This document shows, piece after piece, positions 49,551 through 58,537 of a stretch of DNA of 60,914 nucleotides. Position 1 is the first letter of the stretch. Each line of letters starts with the position of its first letter. The notes beneath the pieces are model-generated. The model saw only the letters and a list, made by a program, of their open reading frames with translations, made no database searches and was not told the DNA's origin. The stretch covers positions 1-60,914 of the forward strand of contig JAFDEF010000028.1 in the NCBI GenBank assembly GCA_019310485.1, read 5' to 3'. The translations under genes and the position numbers were made by a program. The DNA is from Deltaproteobacteria bacterium. GTDB lineage: Bacteria; Desulfobacterota; DSM-4660; Desulfatiglandales; HGW-15.

Positions 49551-52307
49551 ATGAAGATTCGCATCTCAGTTACTTGCTTCATTGCTTTTTTAATGCTCTT
49601 TTCTCTATTCTCACTTTCACCCCGGGGCCTTCTTGCTCAAGAGACCGGGGAAACTTCGGCTTTTACCAGGATCAAACAGCAATTTTCCGGCCTCAGCACG
49701 GAAGAGAAGGTGAGGAAATTCGGGGGCCTGAGCCCTGAAGAAAAAACCAGGCTCTTTAATGCCCTTACAGACAGGGAAAAGGTGCTTATATTTCAGAACC
49801 TGAGTACCGAGGACAGGCAGAAAATCTTTAGCGAGCTTAGCGACGATCAAAAAGAAGAGCTTTTCAAAAGCATAGGCACAATGGATCAGGAAAAGCTTTT
49901 CAAGGCATTGAGCGAGGTGGACAAGCGGAAAATGCTTCAAACCATGAGCGAGGCTGAGCAGGAAGAATGGCTGGCTAAGTTCCCTGAGCTGGAGCCCGAA
50001 AAGGTTCCTCCTCCCATAAAGCCCCCTGCTGCAAGGCCGCGCCCGGCTGCGGAAGCCCCTTCCAGCATAGAAAAGATCATGTCAGGACAGTTTCCGACCG
50101 ACATCTCCCGTAACCTCAAACAATTCGGCTATGATTTTTTTAACAAGCAGGTTTCGACCTTTGCTCCACTGACCAACGTGCCCGTAGGTCCTGACTATGT
50201 AATTGGCCCGGGCGATAACTTCACCATCCACCTGTGGGGAAAAGCCGAGGAGACATACAACGTCTCGGTAAACAGGGATGGGTGCATCTACGTGCCCCGG
50301 GTCGGAACGCTCAACGTGAGCGGGCTCACTTTTTCAGAGCTTAGGCGCTACCTTATGCGCAAGTTCAAGGAGTATTACCCTGCCTTTGAAATGAGCCTCA
50401 CCATGGGCAGGCTTCGAACCATACAGGTTTTCATCGTGGGCGAGGCAAGGACTCCGGGCACTTACTCTCTTAGTTCCCTTTCAACCATTATAACGGCCCT
50501 GTTTGAAGCCGGGGGCCCCACGAAGAACGGCTCCCTGAGGGACATAAGGCTTTTCAGGAACGGGAAGGTTATAAAAGACCTGGATCTTTACGAGTTTTTC
50601 ATAAAAGGGTTCAAGGGTAACGATGTTCGCCTCCAGTCGGGAGATACGATTTTCATTCCCGTGCTCGGCCCTGTGGTGGGAATTGCGGGTTGCGTTAGAA
50701 GACCTGCTATTTACGAGATGAAGGGCTCCCAGACCATAGCCGAGATGATAGCAGCAGCAGGCGGAGTGCTTCCACTCGGCTACCTCCAGAACGTAGTGGT
50801 AGAGCGTATTACAGGCCATGAGCGAAGGGTGATAAGGAGCTTCAACCTTGATCCATCTTACAGCAAAAGAAACGAAAACATGAAAATCCGCCTCAAGGAT
50901 GGAGACGTTGTTAAAATTTATCCGATCTACAAAAAGCTCCGCCAGGTTGTGTACCTGGAGGGGCACGTCAAGTACCCAAGGGAGTACGAGCTCAAACCGG
51001 GAATGAGGCTCCGCGATATAATCCCCGGATACGATGCCCTGCTTCCTGAGCCTTACAGGCCCCAGGCGGAAATCGTGCGCCTTGTGCCCCCCGACCTCCA
51101 TCCTGAGATCATCGGGTTTAACCTGGGCCGCCTGCTTGCCGGAGATGAAAGCCAGAATTTGCCCCTTCAGGACCTTGACCGCGTTATCGTTTACAATGCC
51201 TGGGAAAAGCAGGAAAAACCCCTTGTAACGATTAAAGGGTCGGTCCGAAATCCGGGCACTTACCGCCTTTACAGAGGGATGACCGTAAAAGACCTTATAT
51301 TTGAAGCGGGAAACCTCACTGACAGGGCTTATAAGGAAAAGGCCTCCCTGACAAGAGTCGTAACAAGTGAGAAAGGGACAGACATAGTCAAGCTCACCTT
51401 TTCACCCGCAAGGGCCATGAAGGGAATGCCAAGCGATAACCTGCTGCTGCAAAAGGATGATATTATCCACATACGGGAAATTCCCCAGTATGCCCAGGCC
51501 CTTGAGAGGAAGGCGTACCTGGAAGGGGAGTTCAGGTTCCCTGGCGAGTATACCTTTTCACAGGGAGAGCGCCTCAGCTCGCTTATAGAGCGTGCCGGCG
51601 GCTTGACTGAAGATGCCTATCCTTTTGGCGCAATATTTGAACGCGAATCAGTCAAGAAAGTGCAGGATCAGCAACTGAAGAAGTACAGGGAAAAGCTTGA
51701 GCAGGATATCCTGACCATGACAGCGCAGGCAGCGGAAACTGCCATGAGCAAAGAAGAGGCAGGGATTTTGCAGGAGAGCCTTGCTGCCAAAAAAGAACTC
51801 TTGAAAAAGCTTGAAGCAGCAAGATCCACCGGCCGCATGGTCATCAACCTTCCGGAAGTTTTGGCCCTTCCCTCGTCGGAATACAATTTCGAGCTGAGGC
51901 CCGGGGATCGCCTGGTAGTGAAAAAGAAACCCGATAGCGTGAACGTTCTGGGCGAGGTTTACAATCCGACAGCCCTTCTTTATGAAAAAGGGAAAAGTGT
52001 CGGGTATTACCTGCGCCAGGTGGGCGGTCCCACGGAGAACGCGGAAAAGGACCAGATCTATGTTGTAAAAGCTAACGGCGCGGTAATCAGCAAGGCACAG
52101 AGCGGGTTTTTTGGTCTTGCAACATGGGATTCCCAGAATTACAGGTGGACACTGGGGAAATTTTATTCCATGGAGCTTGACGCCGGCGATACGATCATTG
52201 TGCCTAAGAAGGTGGTTAAATATCCGTGGCTCAGGGTCACGAAGGATATAACCAGCATTCTTTACCAGATCGCAGTGACGGCAGGCGTGGTCATTGCCGC
52301 TTACTAA
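49551..52307 (+). CDS. Large SLBB-domain polysaccharide export protein with an N-terminal 12-residue repeat domain
   Basis: Wza/OPX-family protein of 918 residues. A signal peptide ends near LLAQE. Residues about 48-145 are eight tandem 12-residue repeats (LSTEEKVRKFGG, LSPEEKTRLFNA, LTDREKVLIFQN and so on), probably a helical rod. Then comes the export domain (YVIGPGDNFTIHLWG) and five or so SLBB domains (VFIVGEARTPGTY, VGIAGCVRRPAIY, VYLEGHVKYPREY, VTIKGSVRNPGTY, AYLEGEFRFPGEY, VNVLGEVYNPTAL). The C-terminus has a hydrophobic segment (ILYQIAVTAGVVIAAY). It is much longer than Wza (about 380) and lacks a lipobox. The start has AAAGGTGGGGG upstream. It partners the YjbH and Wzz proteins encoded around it. 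Confidence 0.88.
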   Translation: MKIRISVTCFIAFLMLFSLFSLSPRGLLAQETGETSAFTRIKQQFSGLSTEEKVRKFGGLSPEEKTRLFNALTDREKVLIFQNLSTEDRQKIFSELSDDQKEELFKSIGTMDQEKLFKALSEVDKRKMLQTMSEAEQEEWLAKFPELEPEKVPPPIKPPAARPRPAAEAPSSIEKIMSGQFPTDISRNLKQFGYDFFNKQVSTFAPLTNVPVGPDYVIGPGDNFTIHLWGKAEETYNVSVNRDGCIYVPRVGTLNVSGLTFSELRRYLMRKFKEYYPAFEMSLTMGRLRTIQVFIVGEARTPGTYSLSSLSTIITALFEAGGPTKNGSLRDIRLFRNGKVIKDLDLYEFFIKGFKGNDVRLQSGDTIFIPVLGPVVGIAGCVRRPAIYEMKGSQTIAEMIAAAGGVLPLGYLQNVVVERITGHERRVIRSFNLDPSYSKRNENMKIRLKDGDVVKIYPIYKKLRQVVYLEGHVKYPREYELKPGMRLRDIIPGYDALLPEPYRPQAEIVRLVPPDLHPEIIGFNLGRLLAGDESQNLPLQDLDRVIVYNAWEKQEKPLVTIKGSVRNPGTYRLYRGMTVKDLIFEAGNLTDRAYKEKASLTRVVTSEKGTDIVKLTFSPARAMKGMPSDNLLLQKDDIIHIREIPQYAQALERKAYLEGEFRFPGEYTFSQGERLSSLIERAGGLTEDAYPFGAIFERESVKKVQDQQLKKYREKLEQDILTMTAQAAETAMSKEEAGILQESLAAKKELLKKLEAARSTGRMVINLPEVLALPSSEYNFELRPGDRLVVKKKPDSVNVLGEVYNPTALLYEKGKSVGYYLRQVGGPTENAEKDQIYVVKANGAVISKAQSGFFGLATWDSQNYRWTLGKFYSMELDAGDTIIVPKKVVKYPWLRVTKDITSILYQIAVTAGVVIAAY

Positions 52308-52312
52308 GATGG

Positions 52313-52390
52313 TCGGTTGCTCGTAACTTGTCACTTGCTTGCCCCGTGAAATTTACGAAGTCAGAGCGGAGCGTATTTCACAGGGGTAAC
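52313..52390. repeat. GTGAC-type words plus a REP-like hairpin
   Basis: CTCGTAAC, TTGTCAC, then the hairpin CCCCGTGAAAT (52342-52352) paired with ATTTCACAGGGG (52375-52386). A hairpin of the same design (CGCCCTGTGGAAT / ATTCCACTGGGGCG) occurs at 60006-60054. Confidence 0.65.
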
Positions 52391-52416
52391 TCGTATCCTG
52401 TAACTGCTTTATTGAT

Positions 52417-53535
52417 ATGAAACAATTTATTTCTATTTTATTCTTGCTTTCTTTTGCCTTGCTTTCCTGCAAGCAGGAGTTGCCTGAGCCCCCTGAGTAC
52501 ACCATTACCTGCTATGCAGCGGTCTACGCCAAGGGCATATTTAAAACCGACAATGGCGGCAAAAGCTGGTACTCCATTGATCGGGACCAGGTAGACCTTT
52601 ATGCTTATTTTAAGCGAATATATCCGGATCCGCTTGACAGGGACTCCCTTCTTGTTACAACAACAGGCGCCGGGCTCTTCAGGCTGGACTTGAAGAAAAA
52701 AACCCTGGAAAATAATCCCCTGTTCGAGGAATATAGCCTGAGCGCCGTTGTTTCCAGGGTTTCCAGCACAAGCACAGAGAAAAAATGGGATATGTTCGTT
52801 GCTACCCATGGTCATGGAATCTTTTTGTGCCGAAATGGTTTGGGACACTGTAGCGAATATAACAGGGGTCTCATATACCGTGATGTCAATACGCTCCTTT
52901 CTTGCGGCAAGAACCTTTATGCAGGAACAGTAAAGGACCTTTTCAAATGGGACGAGGACTCCGGCCAATGGATTACTGCCTCAAAAGGCATTCGCAACAA
53001 GAACATACTCTGCATTGCAGGTGATGAAAAAACAGGCGTGCTTTTTGCAGGCGCAGGCGCCTATCAAGGCAAAAGAGGGTTTTTCGAAAAAATACCCTGC
53101 CTTTATAAAAGCACTGACCAGGGTCTTACATGGGTGCCTTCTTTCACGGGAATCCCGGATTCGGCCCGTATTTATGCGATTGCCATAAACCCTGAAAGCC
53201 CCGGGAGGATTTACGCTGGCACCTCCAAAGGAATTTACAGGTCAACAAACGGGGGGGATGAGTGGGTCAAGATGGAGCAGGGGCTACCGGGAAAGGTAAA
53301 AGTTTTTGACATCCGGATAGCAAGGATGCCTGACGGCAAAGACGTTGTCTATGCTGCAACCTCTGAGGGGGTGTTCATGACAGTTGATGACGATGTAACC
53401 AGGTGGGCCGGCAGGAATTACGGCCTTGAACCAAGCGCTGTCACCAGCCTCCTCCCAGGGGACGCTCTTAACTTATTAACTTACGGAAAACCCGTGACAA
53501 GAAGAGCGGAGAGGGGTATTAGACAGACCAAATGA
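52417..53535 (+). CDS. Lipoprotein with a BNR/sortilin-like beta-propeller
   Basis: 372 residues. The N-terminal signal ends in the lipobox ALLSC (Cys18). The body has propeller blades with Asp-box-like motifs: GIFKTDNGGKSWYSI, LYKSTDQGLTWVPS and GIYRSTNGGDEWVKM, as in YCF48/BNR proteins. It is lipid-anchored and located in an EPS locus, so a scaffold or polymer-binding role is possible; no enzyme activity is implied. The last roughly 25 residues (GDALNLLTYGKP onward) are written by a dispersed repeat and following sequence, replacing the native end. Its TGA overlaps the ATG of the Wzz gene. Confidence 0.75.
   Translation: MKQFISILFLLSFALLSCKQELPEPPEYTITCYAAVYAKGIFKTDNGGKSWYSIDRDQVDLYAYFKRIYPDPLDRDSLLVTTTGAGLFRLDLKKKTLENNPLFEEYSLSAVVSRVSSTSTEKKWDMFVATHGHGIFLCRNGLGHCSEYNRGLIYRDVNTLLSCGKNLYAGTVKDLFKWDEDSGQWITASKGIRNKNILCIAGDEKTGVLFAGAGAYQGKRGFFEKIPCLYKSTDQGLTWVPSFTGIPDSARIYAIAINPESPGRIYAGTSKGIYRSTNGGDEWVKMEQGLPGKVKVFDIRIARMPDGKDVVYAATSEGVFMTVDDDVTRWAGRNYGLEPSAVTSLLPGDALNLLTYGKPVTRRAERGIRQTK
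53457..53486 (+). repeat. Second dispersed repeat family, copy 2
   Basis: AGGGGACGCTCTTAACTTAT followed by TAACTTACGG. In this copy the reading frame passes through, so the host lipoprotein gains the sequence GDALNLLTYG instead of a stop. Confidence 0.88.
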
Positions 53536-54788
53536 ACCAGACAGACCAGACAGACCGCTATTACGAAGAGGATGAAATCCGGCTTATTGACTACGTGTAT
53601 CCCATTTATAGGCACCGAAAATTCCTTGTCCTCTTTTGCCTGGTTGTAGTCATACTTGTGGGCCTATATACCTTCAGAATGCCGAAAGTTTATGAAGCGA
53701 AGGGCGTCATTCTTCCTGAAACCAAGCAGGCTGGTCCCAGCGAACAGCTTAAGGCTGCTTTTTTGGAACAATTCGGCATGGCAGGGCTTGTAGGCGGGGC
53801 AGGAACCCCTGCCGAGACTTTTGAAGCTGTTTTGAAAAGCAAAGAGCTGACGGAAACCGTGCTTCGCAGGTACAACTACTTTCACCTTATCACCCCTCCC
53901 ACTTACAAGGGCAGGGAAACGGCGATCAAGGGGTTCATGAGCACGGTAAAGGTGGCGAAGCAGAGAAAAGAGCCTACGTTAGTTGTTACCGTACAGTCAG
54001 ATTCGCCGACATTTGCCGCCGATATGGCAAACACCTTCATAATAGAGCTTGATAAGTACAACCGCGAAAACAGCCTGACTTCCACCAAGCGGCTGCGAAA
54101 ATACCTTGAAAAGAGGCTGGAAACTGCAAACCGGGAACTCCGAGACGTTCAGCGCGAACTCAGGGAATTTCAGGAAAAACACAGGGCTATCTCCATTTCG
54201 GAGCAAGCCACGGCAACCCTGAAGGTTTTATCTGAAATGGAAGCGCAAAGGGTGGCGCTTGAGGTGGAAAAGGCGGCAAAAGAAAAATTTTACAAGGGCC
54301 CCCACATTGAAATCGAACAGATAAATGCCCAGATGGAAGCGCTTCAAAAAAACATTGACCGGCTGACGTATTCCAGGGAGCCACAGGTTCCGGTGGAGAG
54401 GGAAAAAGGCAGGGTGGAATTTTACATTCCCCTTACCCAGATACCCGCGCTCAGCTTTGACGAAAGCAGGCTGTTGCTGAAGGTCAAGGTGAAAACAAAG
54501 GTGGTTTCAATGCTCGCCACCCAGCTCGAACAGGCACGGCTGGAGGAAACAAAAGACATGCCCACCATCAATGTGCTCGACTGGGCCATGGCGCCTGAAA
54601 GGCCTATAAAGCCGAAGCTGAGGCTGAACCTCATTTTGGGCTTCGTGGTAGCTCTTTTTGTCGGGATCTTTCTGATCTTTTTTCTGGAGTATCTGCGGCG
54701 AATGGATGAAGACCCTGACACTTCCCCCAAGTGGCGTGAAATCAAGCAGGGCCTCTTCAAATGGAAAAACCCGGGGGGACGCTCTTAA
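53532..54788 (+). CDS. Wzz-type polysaccharide chain-length determinant
   Basis: Polysaccharide co-polymerase without a kinase domain, 418 residues. A cytoplasmic start, first membrane helix (FLVLFCLVVVILVGLYTF), Wzz domain, long coiled coil (about residues 175-270, RLRKYLEKRLETANRELRDVQ), the Pro-rich motif PERPIKPKL and second helix (LILGFVVALFVGIFLIFFLEYL). The N-terminus MNQTDQTDRYYEE derives from a GACCAGACA-type repeat. The end GGRS and stop derive from another repeat. A separate tyrosine kinase would be needed for phospho-regulation; none is in this locus, although locus 1 has a fused one. Confidence 0.92.
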   Translation: MNQTDQTDRYYEEDEIRLIDYVYPIYRHRKFLVLFCLVVVILVGLYTFRMPKVYEAKGVILPETKQAGPSEQLKAAFLEQFGMAGLVGGAGTPAETFEAVLKSKELTETVLRRYNYFHLITPPTYKGRETAIKGFMSTVKVAKQRKEPTLVVTVQSDSPTFAADMANTFIIELDKYNRENSLTSTKRLRKYLEKRLETANRELRDVQRELREFQEKHRAISISEQATATLKVLSEMEAQRVALEVEKAAKEKFYKGPHIEIEQINAQMEALQKNIDRLTYSREPQVPVEREKGRVEFYIPLTQIPALSFDESRLLLKVKVKTKVVSMLATQLEQARLEETKDMPTINVLDWAMAPERPIKPKLRLNLILGFVVALFVGIFLIFFLEYLRRMDEDPDTSPKWREIKQGLFKWKNPGGRS

Positions 54789-54850
54789 CTTGTTAACTTA
54801 CGAGTGACGAGAGACAAGTGACCAACGACCGATGACCAATGACCGATGAC
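54774..54850 (+). repeat. Second dispersed repeat family, copy 3, fused to a GTGAC-type tract
   Basis: GGGGACGCTCTTAACTTGTT then AACTTACGAGTGACGAGAG, passing without a break into units GTGACGA, GACAAGTGACC and GATGACC. The first part ends the Wzz gene. The tract reaches the start region of rfbB. Confidence 0.8.
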
Positions 54851-54862
54851 AACACAGACGAG

Positions 54863-55945
54863 ATGATTCACCTCCTTGTAACAGGCGGTGCCGGATTCAT
54901 TGGCACAAACTTTATTAGGCACGCACTTTCATTGCGACCCGACTGGTTTATCACCAATCTTGATGCACTCACCTACGCAGGCAACAGCGCTAACTTTAAC
55001 GACCTGCCTCAAGCGCTCGCCTCCAGGCACAAGTTTATCCATGGCGACATAAGGGATGCATCCCTCCTGGACCAGCTTTTCTCAGAACACGAGATAAGCG
55101 CCGTGGTACACTTTGCAGCAGAATCCCACGTTGACAGGTCTATCCTGGGACCTGAAGCTTTTGTGGAGACAAATATCACTGGAACATTCAGGCTCCTTGA
55201 AGCGAGCTTGAAGGCCTGGAGAGTGAGGGGAAAACCGGAGGGATTCCGCTTCCTGCACGTGTCCACGGACGAGGTTTACGGTAGCCTGGGGCCCCAGGGT
55301 TATTTCACTGAGCAAACTCCCTATGAGCCTTCCAGCCCTTACTCGGCTTCCAAGGCAGCCTCGGACCACTTCGTAAAAGCATATTTTCGCACTTACGGCC
55401 TGCCCGGGATCGTGACAAACAGTTCCAATAATTTCGGGCCCTACCAGTTTCCTGAAAAGCTCATCCCGCTGATGATCCTGAACATTGTGGAGCAGAAGCC
55501 CTTGCCTGTCTACGGCGATGGCAAAAATGTTCGTGACTGGCTCTACGTGCTCGATCATTGCAGCGCTCTCATCAAGGTACTGGAGGAGGGAAGACCCGGG
55601 GAGACATATAACATCGGAGGGGGCGCTGAAAGGCAAAACATTGATATTGTTCACCTCTTGTGCGATTTGCTGGATTCCCGGCTTGGCCGCTCAGGGGAGC
55701 AATCGAGCCAGAGGCTTGTGACTTTTGTGCCCGACCGCCCTGGTCACGACAGGCGCTATGCAATCGATTGCACCAAGATAAAGCGCGAGCTGGGGTGGGA
55801 GCCTGAACACCGATTTGATCAAGCTCTTGAGGCAACGGTGGAATGGTACCTGGATCACATGCAGTGGGTGGAGTCCATCAGAAGCGGCGAATACCGCAAA
55901 TGGATCGAGCGCCAGTACGGGATAAAAGAGGAAGTGGGCAACTGA
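54863..55945 (+). CDS. rfbB: dTDP-glucose 4,6-dehydratase RfbB/RmlB
   Basis: Extended SDR enzyme forming dTDP-4-keto-6-deoxyglucose, the second step of dTDP-rhamnose synthesis. Landmarks: [13 protein letters not shown] (NAD loop), [30 protein letters not shown] (YxxxK), [17 protein letters not shown] and [12 protein letters not shown]. The ATG at 54863 matches the family start; the frame extends 8 codons upstream into a GTGAC-type repeat. Length 360 is typical. It heads rfbB-A-C with 2-base spacing to rfbA. Confidence 0.96.
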   Translation: MIHLLVTGGAGFIGTNFIRHALSLRPDWFITNLDALTYAGNSANFNDLPQALASRHKFIHGDIRDASLLDQLFSEHEISAVVHFAAESHVDRSILGPEAFVETNITGTFRLLEASLKAWRVRGKPEGFRFLHVSTDEVYGSLGPQGYFTEQTPYEPSSPYSASKAASDHFVKAYFRTYGLPGIVTNSSNNFGPYQFPEKLIPLMILNIVEQKPLPVYGDGKNVRDWLYVLDHCSALIKVLEEGRPGETYNIGGGAERQNIDIVHLLCDLLDSRLGRSGEQSSQRLVTFVPDRPGHDRRYAIDCTKIKRELGWEPEHRFDQALEATVEWYLDHMQWVESIRSGEYRKWIERQYGIKEEVGN

Positions 55946-55947
55946 GA

Positions 55948-56826
55948 ATGAAAGGCATAATCCTCGCGGGCGGGTCAGGCACCCGCCTTCATCCCATAAC
56001 AAGGGTTGTCAGCAAGCAGCTTTTGCCCGTTTACGACAAGCCCATGATCTACTATCCCCTCTCAGTTCTCATGCTTGCCGGGCTGCGCGAGATCCTCATT
56101 ATCTCTACCCCCCATGACCTCCCCCGCTTCAAGGAATTGCTCGGGGACGGATCGCAGTGGGGCCTGTCCTTTTCATACAGCGAGCAACCAAGACCTGAAG
56201 GGCTGGCACAGGCCTTTATCATCGGCCGCGACTTTATCAAGGATGACACTGTTTGCATGATTCTCGGGGACAACATTTTCTACGGGCACGGTCTTCCTGA
56301 AAAGCTAAGGAAGGCGGCATCTCTCAAGGAGGGGGGGACAGTATTCGGTTATTGGGTCAGGGATCCAGAGCGGTACGGCGTTGTCAGCTTTGACAGGGAT
56401 GGAAAAGCCCTTGATATCGAGGAAAAGCCCTCTGCGCCCAAGTCAAACTGGGCAATAACAGGTCTTTACTTTTACGACAACAGGGTCGTGGAGATCGCTG
56501 AAGGACTGAGGCCTTCAGCAAGGGGGGAGCTTGAGATCACCGACGTAAATCGCGCCTATCTCGAAATGGGGGCCCTTCACGTGGAAAAACTGGGCCGAGG
56601 CATTGCATGGCTAGATACAGGCACCCATGAGAGCCTGATGCAGGCAGGTGATTTCATAAGGGTAATAGAGGAAAGGCAGGGATTGAAGGTCGCATGCGTG
56701 GAGGAGATCGCCTACCGCCTGGGCTATATTGATTCATCGGAGCTGGAGCACCTGGCGCGACCTCTCATGAAAAATGGTTATGGCCAGTACCTCATGCGCC
56801 TCCTGGAGAGGCCTCCCGGGGGATAA
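55948..56826 (+). CDS. rfbA: Glucose-1-phosphate thymidylyltransferase RfbA/RmlA
   Basis: Makes dTDP-glucose from glucose-1-phosphate and dTTP. Landmarks: [15 protein letters not shown] (nucleotide loop), [51 protein letters not shown] block (written here as IEEKPSAP and AITGLYFYD) and [15 protein letters not shown]. The ATG at 55948 lies 2 bases after the rfbB stop and gives the standard 292 residues. The frame extends upstream inside rfbB but is not used. Confidence 0.96.
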   Translation: MKGIILAGGSGTRLHPITRVVSKQLLPVYDKPMIYYPLSVLMLAGLREILIISTPHDLPRFKELLGDGSQWGLSFSYSEQPRPEGLAQAFIIGRDFIKDDTVCMILGDNIFYGHGLPEKLRKAASLKEGGTVFGYWVRDPERYGVVSFDRDGKALDIEEKPSAPKSNWAITGLYFYDNRVVEIAEGLRPSARGELEITDVNRAYLEMGALHVEKLGRGIAWLDTGTHESLMQAGDFIRVIEERQGLKVACVEEIAYRLGYIDSSELEHLARPLMKNGYGQYLMRLLERPPGG

Positions 56827-56889
56827 GTGACAAGTGACAAGCGACAAGAAACCAGCTACGAGCGCCAAAAGCTGGCGACGAGAGACGAG
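56826..56889 (+). repeat. GTGAC-type repeat tract forming the rfbA-rfbC junction
   Basis: Units AGTGACA, AGTGACA, AGCGACA then GACGAGAGACGAG. It is open in the rfbC frame and would add 21 residues to RfbC. Its GACGAG/GAGAG words probably act as the ribosome site of rfbC. Confidence 0.75.
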
Positions 56890-57456
56890 ATGAGAGTGAC
56901 TCCTTCCTCAATTCCCGAGGTTCTTATCATAGAACCCGATGTTTTTAGAGATAACCGGGGCTTTTTCACGGAGACGTACCACGAAGAAAGGTACGGGCGC
57001 TTTGGTATCACTTCTCGCTTTGTGCAGGATAACCTCTCCTTTTCTGTGCGCGGAACCCTGAGGGGACTTCACTACCAGTATCCCAGAGCGCAGGCAAAGC
57101 TTATTAGCGTGCTCCAGGGGGAAGTTCTTGACGTGGCCGTGGACATAAGAAAGGGATCGCCGAGCTTCGGCAAATGGACCGGCATAGAGCTAAGCGCTGA
57201 GAGTATGCGCCAGGCCTATATTCCCGAAGGATTTGCGCACGGCTTTTGCGTTTTGAGCGAAACTGCCGTTATACTTTACAAGTGTACTGATTTTTACGCT
57301 CCCCAAAACGAAAGAGGGCTTCTGTGGTGTGATCCGGACCTTGGTATCGAGTGGCCTGTCAGAGATCCGATCCTATCTGGAAAAGACGGCAATTACCCGT
57401 GCCTCAAGGATATTCCCCCGCAGCACCTCCCCGTAGCCAAGGAGGATGAATCATGA
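56890..57456 (+). CDS. rfbC: dTDP-4-dehydrorhamnose 3,5-epimerase RfbC/RmlC
   Basis: Third enzyme of dTDP-rhamnose synthesis, cupin fold. Landmarks: DNRGFFTETYHEERY, FVQDNLSFSVRGTLRGLHYQ (catalytic His), VAVDIRKGSPSFGKW, YIPEGFAHGFCVLSE and YKCTDFYAPQNERGLLWCDP. The ATG at 56890 gives 188 residues, the family length; the frame runs 21 codons further up through a repeat tract (start at 56827). The rfbD reductase gene is missing from the cluster. Its stop overlaps the next small gene (ATGA). Confidence 0.94.
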   Translation: MRVTPSSIPEVLIIEPDVFRDNRGFFTETYHEERYGRFGITSRFVQDNLSFSVRGTLRGLHYQYPRAQAKLISVLQGEVLDVAVDIRKGSPSFGKWTGIELSAESMRQAYIPEGFAHGFCVLSETAVILYKCTDFYAPQNERGLLWCDPDLGIEWPVRDPILSGKDGNYPCLKDIPPQHLPVAKEDES

Positions 57457-57821
57457 AAAAGTGGATTTTTCTCGGCTTGCTGGCACTTCTGGTGGCAACC
57501 CCTGGGCTTTGTGTTGACACCATAAAACTCCCATGTGAAGTAATGGAGGTATCCCCGGCCTTTAAGACCAGCTCGCCAAAGATCCGGGACGTACGTTATG
57601 TGTTGCTCCATCACGCAAATAGTGCCGACAGGGTAACCCTTTCAAAATGGCTCAAGGACCGAAGCGGCACAGAGGTGACATTCATTGCCGGCCACAGGCA
57701 ATACAGGGGAGTGCTCTTTCGGCTTGCCCACTGTTTCGGCAGGGGGCTTCTTGTTTACGCAGCAGACGTAAAGCTTGCACCCAGGGACATAATTAATGTA
57801 GTGCTGCCACTTTCCCCTTGA
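57453..57821 (+). CDS. Small secreted protein of unknown function
   Basis: 122 residues with a clear signal peptide (WIFLGLLALLVATPGLC, cleavage near CVD). The mature part is about 100 residues, rich in beta-prone segments (DVRYVLLHHANSADRVTLSKWL), and has no family I recognise. It overlaps the rfbC stop by 4 bases, so it is translated with the rfb genes. A periplasmic role in the EPS pathway is inferred from position only. Confidence 0.65.
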   Translation: MKKWIFLGLLALLVATPGLCVDTIKLPCEVMEVSPAFKTSSPKIRDVRYVLLHHANSADRVTLSKWLKDRSGTEVTFIAGHRQYRGVLFRLAHCFGRGLLVYAADVKLAPRDIINVVLPLSP

Positions 57822-57854
57822 CATCTGATCCCAATACAGTTAAACGTTCACGAC

Positions 57855-58241
57855 ATGAACAATCTTTACGAGCAGGAAATACGCTATCGCCTGCTCAAAA
57901 TCCTGAGCAAGGACTCCTCCCTCACCCAGAGGGAGATGTCAAGGCGAATGGGCATAAGCCTTGGTAAGCTCAATTACTGCCTCACCGAGCTGGCCAGGAA
58001 GGGGTTTGTGAAAGTTCACCGCTTTAAAGATTCCGCTAAAAAGCCCAGGTACATCTATCTCCTGACGCCCAGGGGAGCGGAAGAGAAAGCCAGGGTAACG
58101 CTGAGCTTCTTGCGCAGAAAAATAAAGGAGTACGAGGAGATAAAGACGCAGATCAAGGAACTTAGCGGCGAGATTGAAGGAAGGGAGGGAGAGCATATCG
58201 GTCCAGAGGAAGTGCTGGAGGCAGTAGATGTGATAACCTGA
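57855..58241 (+). CDS. MarR-family EPS-associated transcriptional regulator
   Basis: 128 residues: a winged helix (LLKILSKDSSLTQREMSRRMGISLGKLNYCLTEL-type, with recognition region MGISLGKLNYCL) followed by the wing KVHRFKDSAKKPRYIYLLTPRG and a C-terminal coiled coil (FLRRKIKEYEEIKTQIKEL). It matches the EPS-associated MarR-type regulators found inside exopolysaccharide clusters of Proteobacteria. It probably controls this locus. It closes the rfb block, 33 bases after the small secreted gene. The ribosome site is weak. Confidence 0.88.
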   Translation: MNNLYEQEIRYRLLKILSKDSSLTQREMSRRMGISLGKLNYCLTELARKGFVKVHRFKDSAKKPRYIYLLTPRGAEEKARVTLSFLRRKIKEYEEIKTQIKELSGEIEGREGEHIGPEEVLEAVDVIT

Positions 58242-58381
58242 GTATTATTGAGCCTCTGTTGTTAACTGCAACCAAGGTGTCTATTTTCCACAAAAAACCC
58301 TGCAATATAAATCGGTTACGCGGCCCGTCGCCATGTAACCGAAGGGGCGGAGCTGTGACTCTGAATCCGACTTAGGCCACG

Positions 58382-58537
58382 ATGCTTCATCCTGAACAAA
58401 AGCTCAGGATTGCAGGAGACCTCCACCGGTTTGCCCGAGAACTAAAAGCAGCGGGTCTGAGGGCTCAGCACCCAAACTGGCCGGAAGACAAGATCGTGAA
58501 GCAGGTTAAGGAAACCTTTCTTTATGCCCGGACCTAG
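58382..58537 (+). CDS. Small conserved partner of a nucleotidyltransferase (51 residues)
   Basis: An open frame starting MLHPEQKLRIAGDLHRFARE and ending KETFLYART. It resembles short helical proteins that are often encoded directly upstream of minimal nucleotidyltransferases, with the typical block LRAQHPNWPEDKI. Its stop overlaps the start of a nucleotidyltransferase remnant, as in intact pairs. No ribosome site is obvious, and the partner is broken, so it may be non-functional. Confidence 0.5.
   Translation: MLHPEQKLRIAGDLHRFARELKAAGLRAQHPNWPEDKIVKQVKETFLYART

Noticed and set aside
51648..52334. 228-codon open frame on the minus strand inside the SLBB gene
   Set aside because: It is antisense to a well-supported SLBB coding region, has no family features, and is typical of shadow frames in this base composition.
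55843..55947. Longer RfbA starting inside rfbB
   Set aside because: The extension is only out-of-frame rfbB sequence; the family starts at MKGIILAGG, immediately after the rfbB stop.
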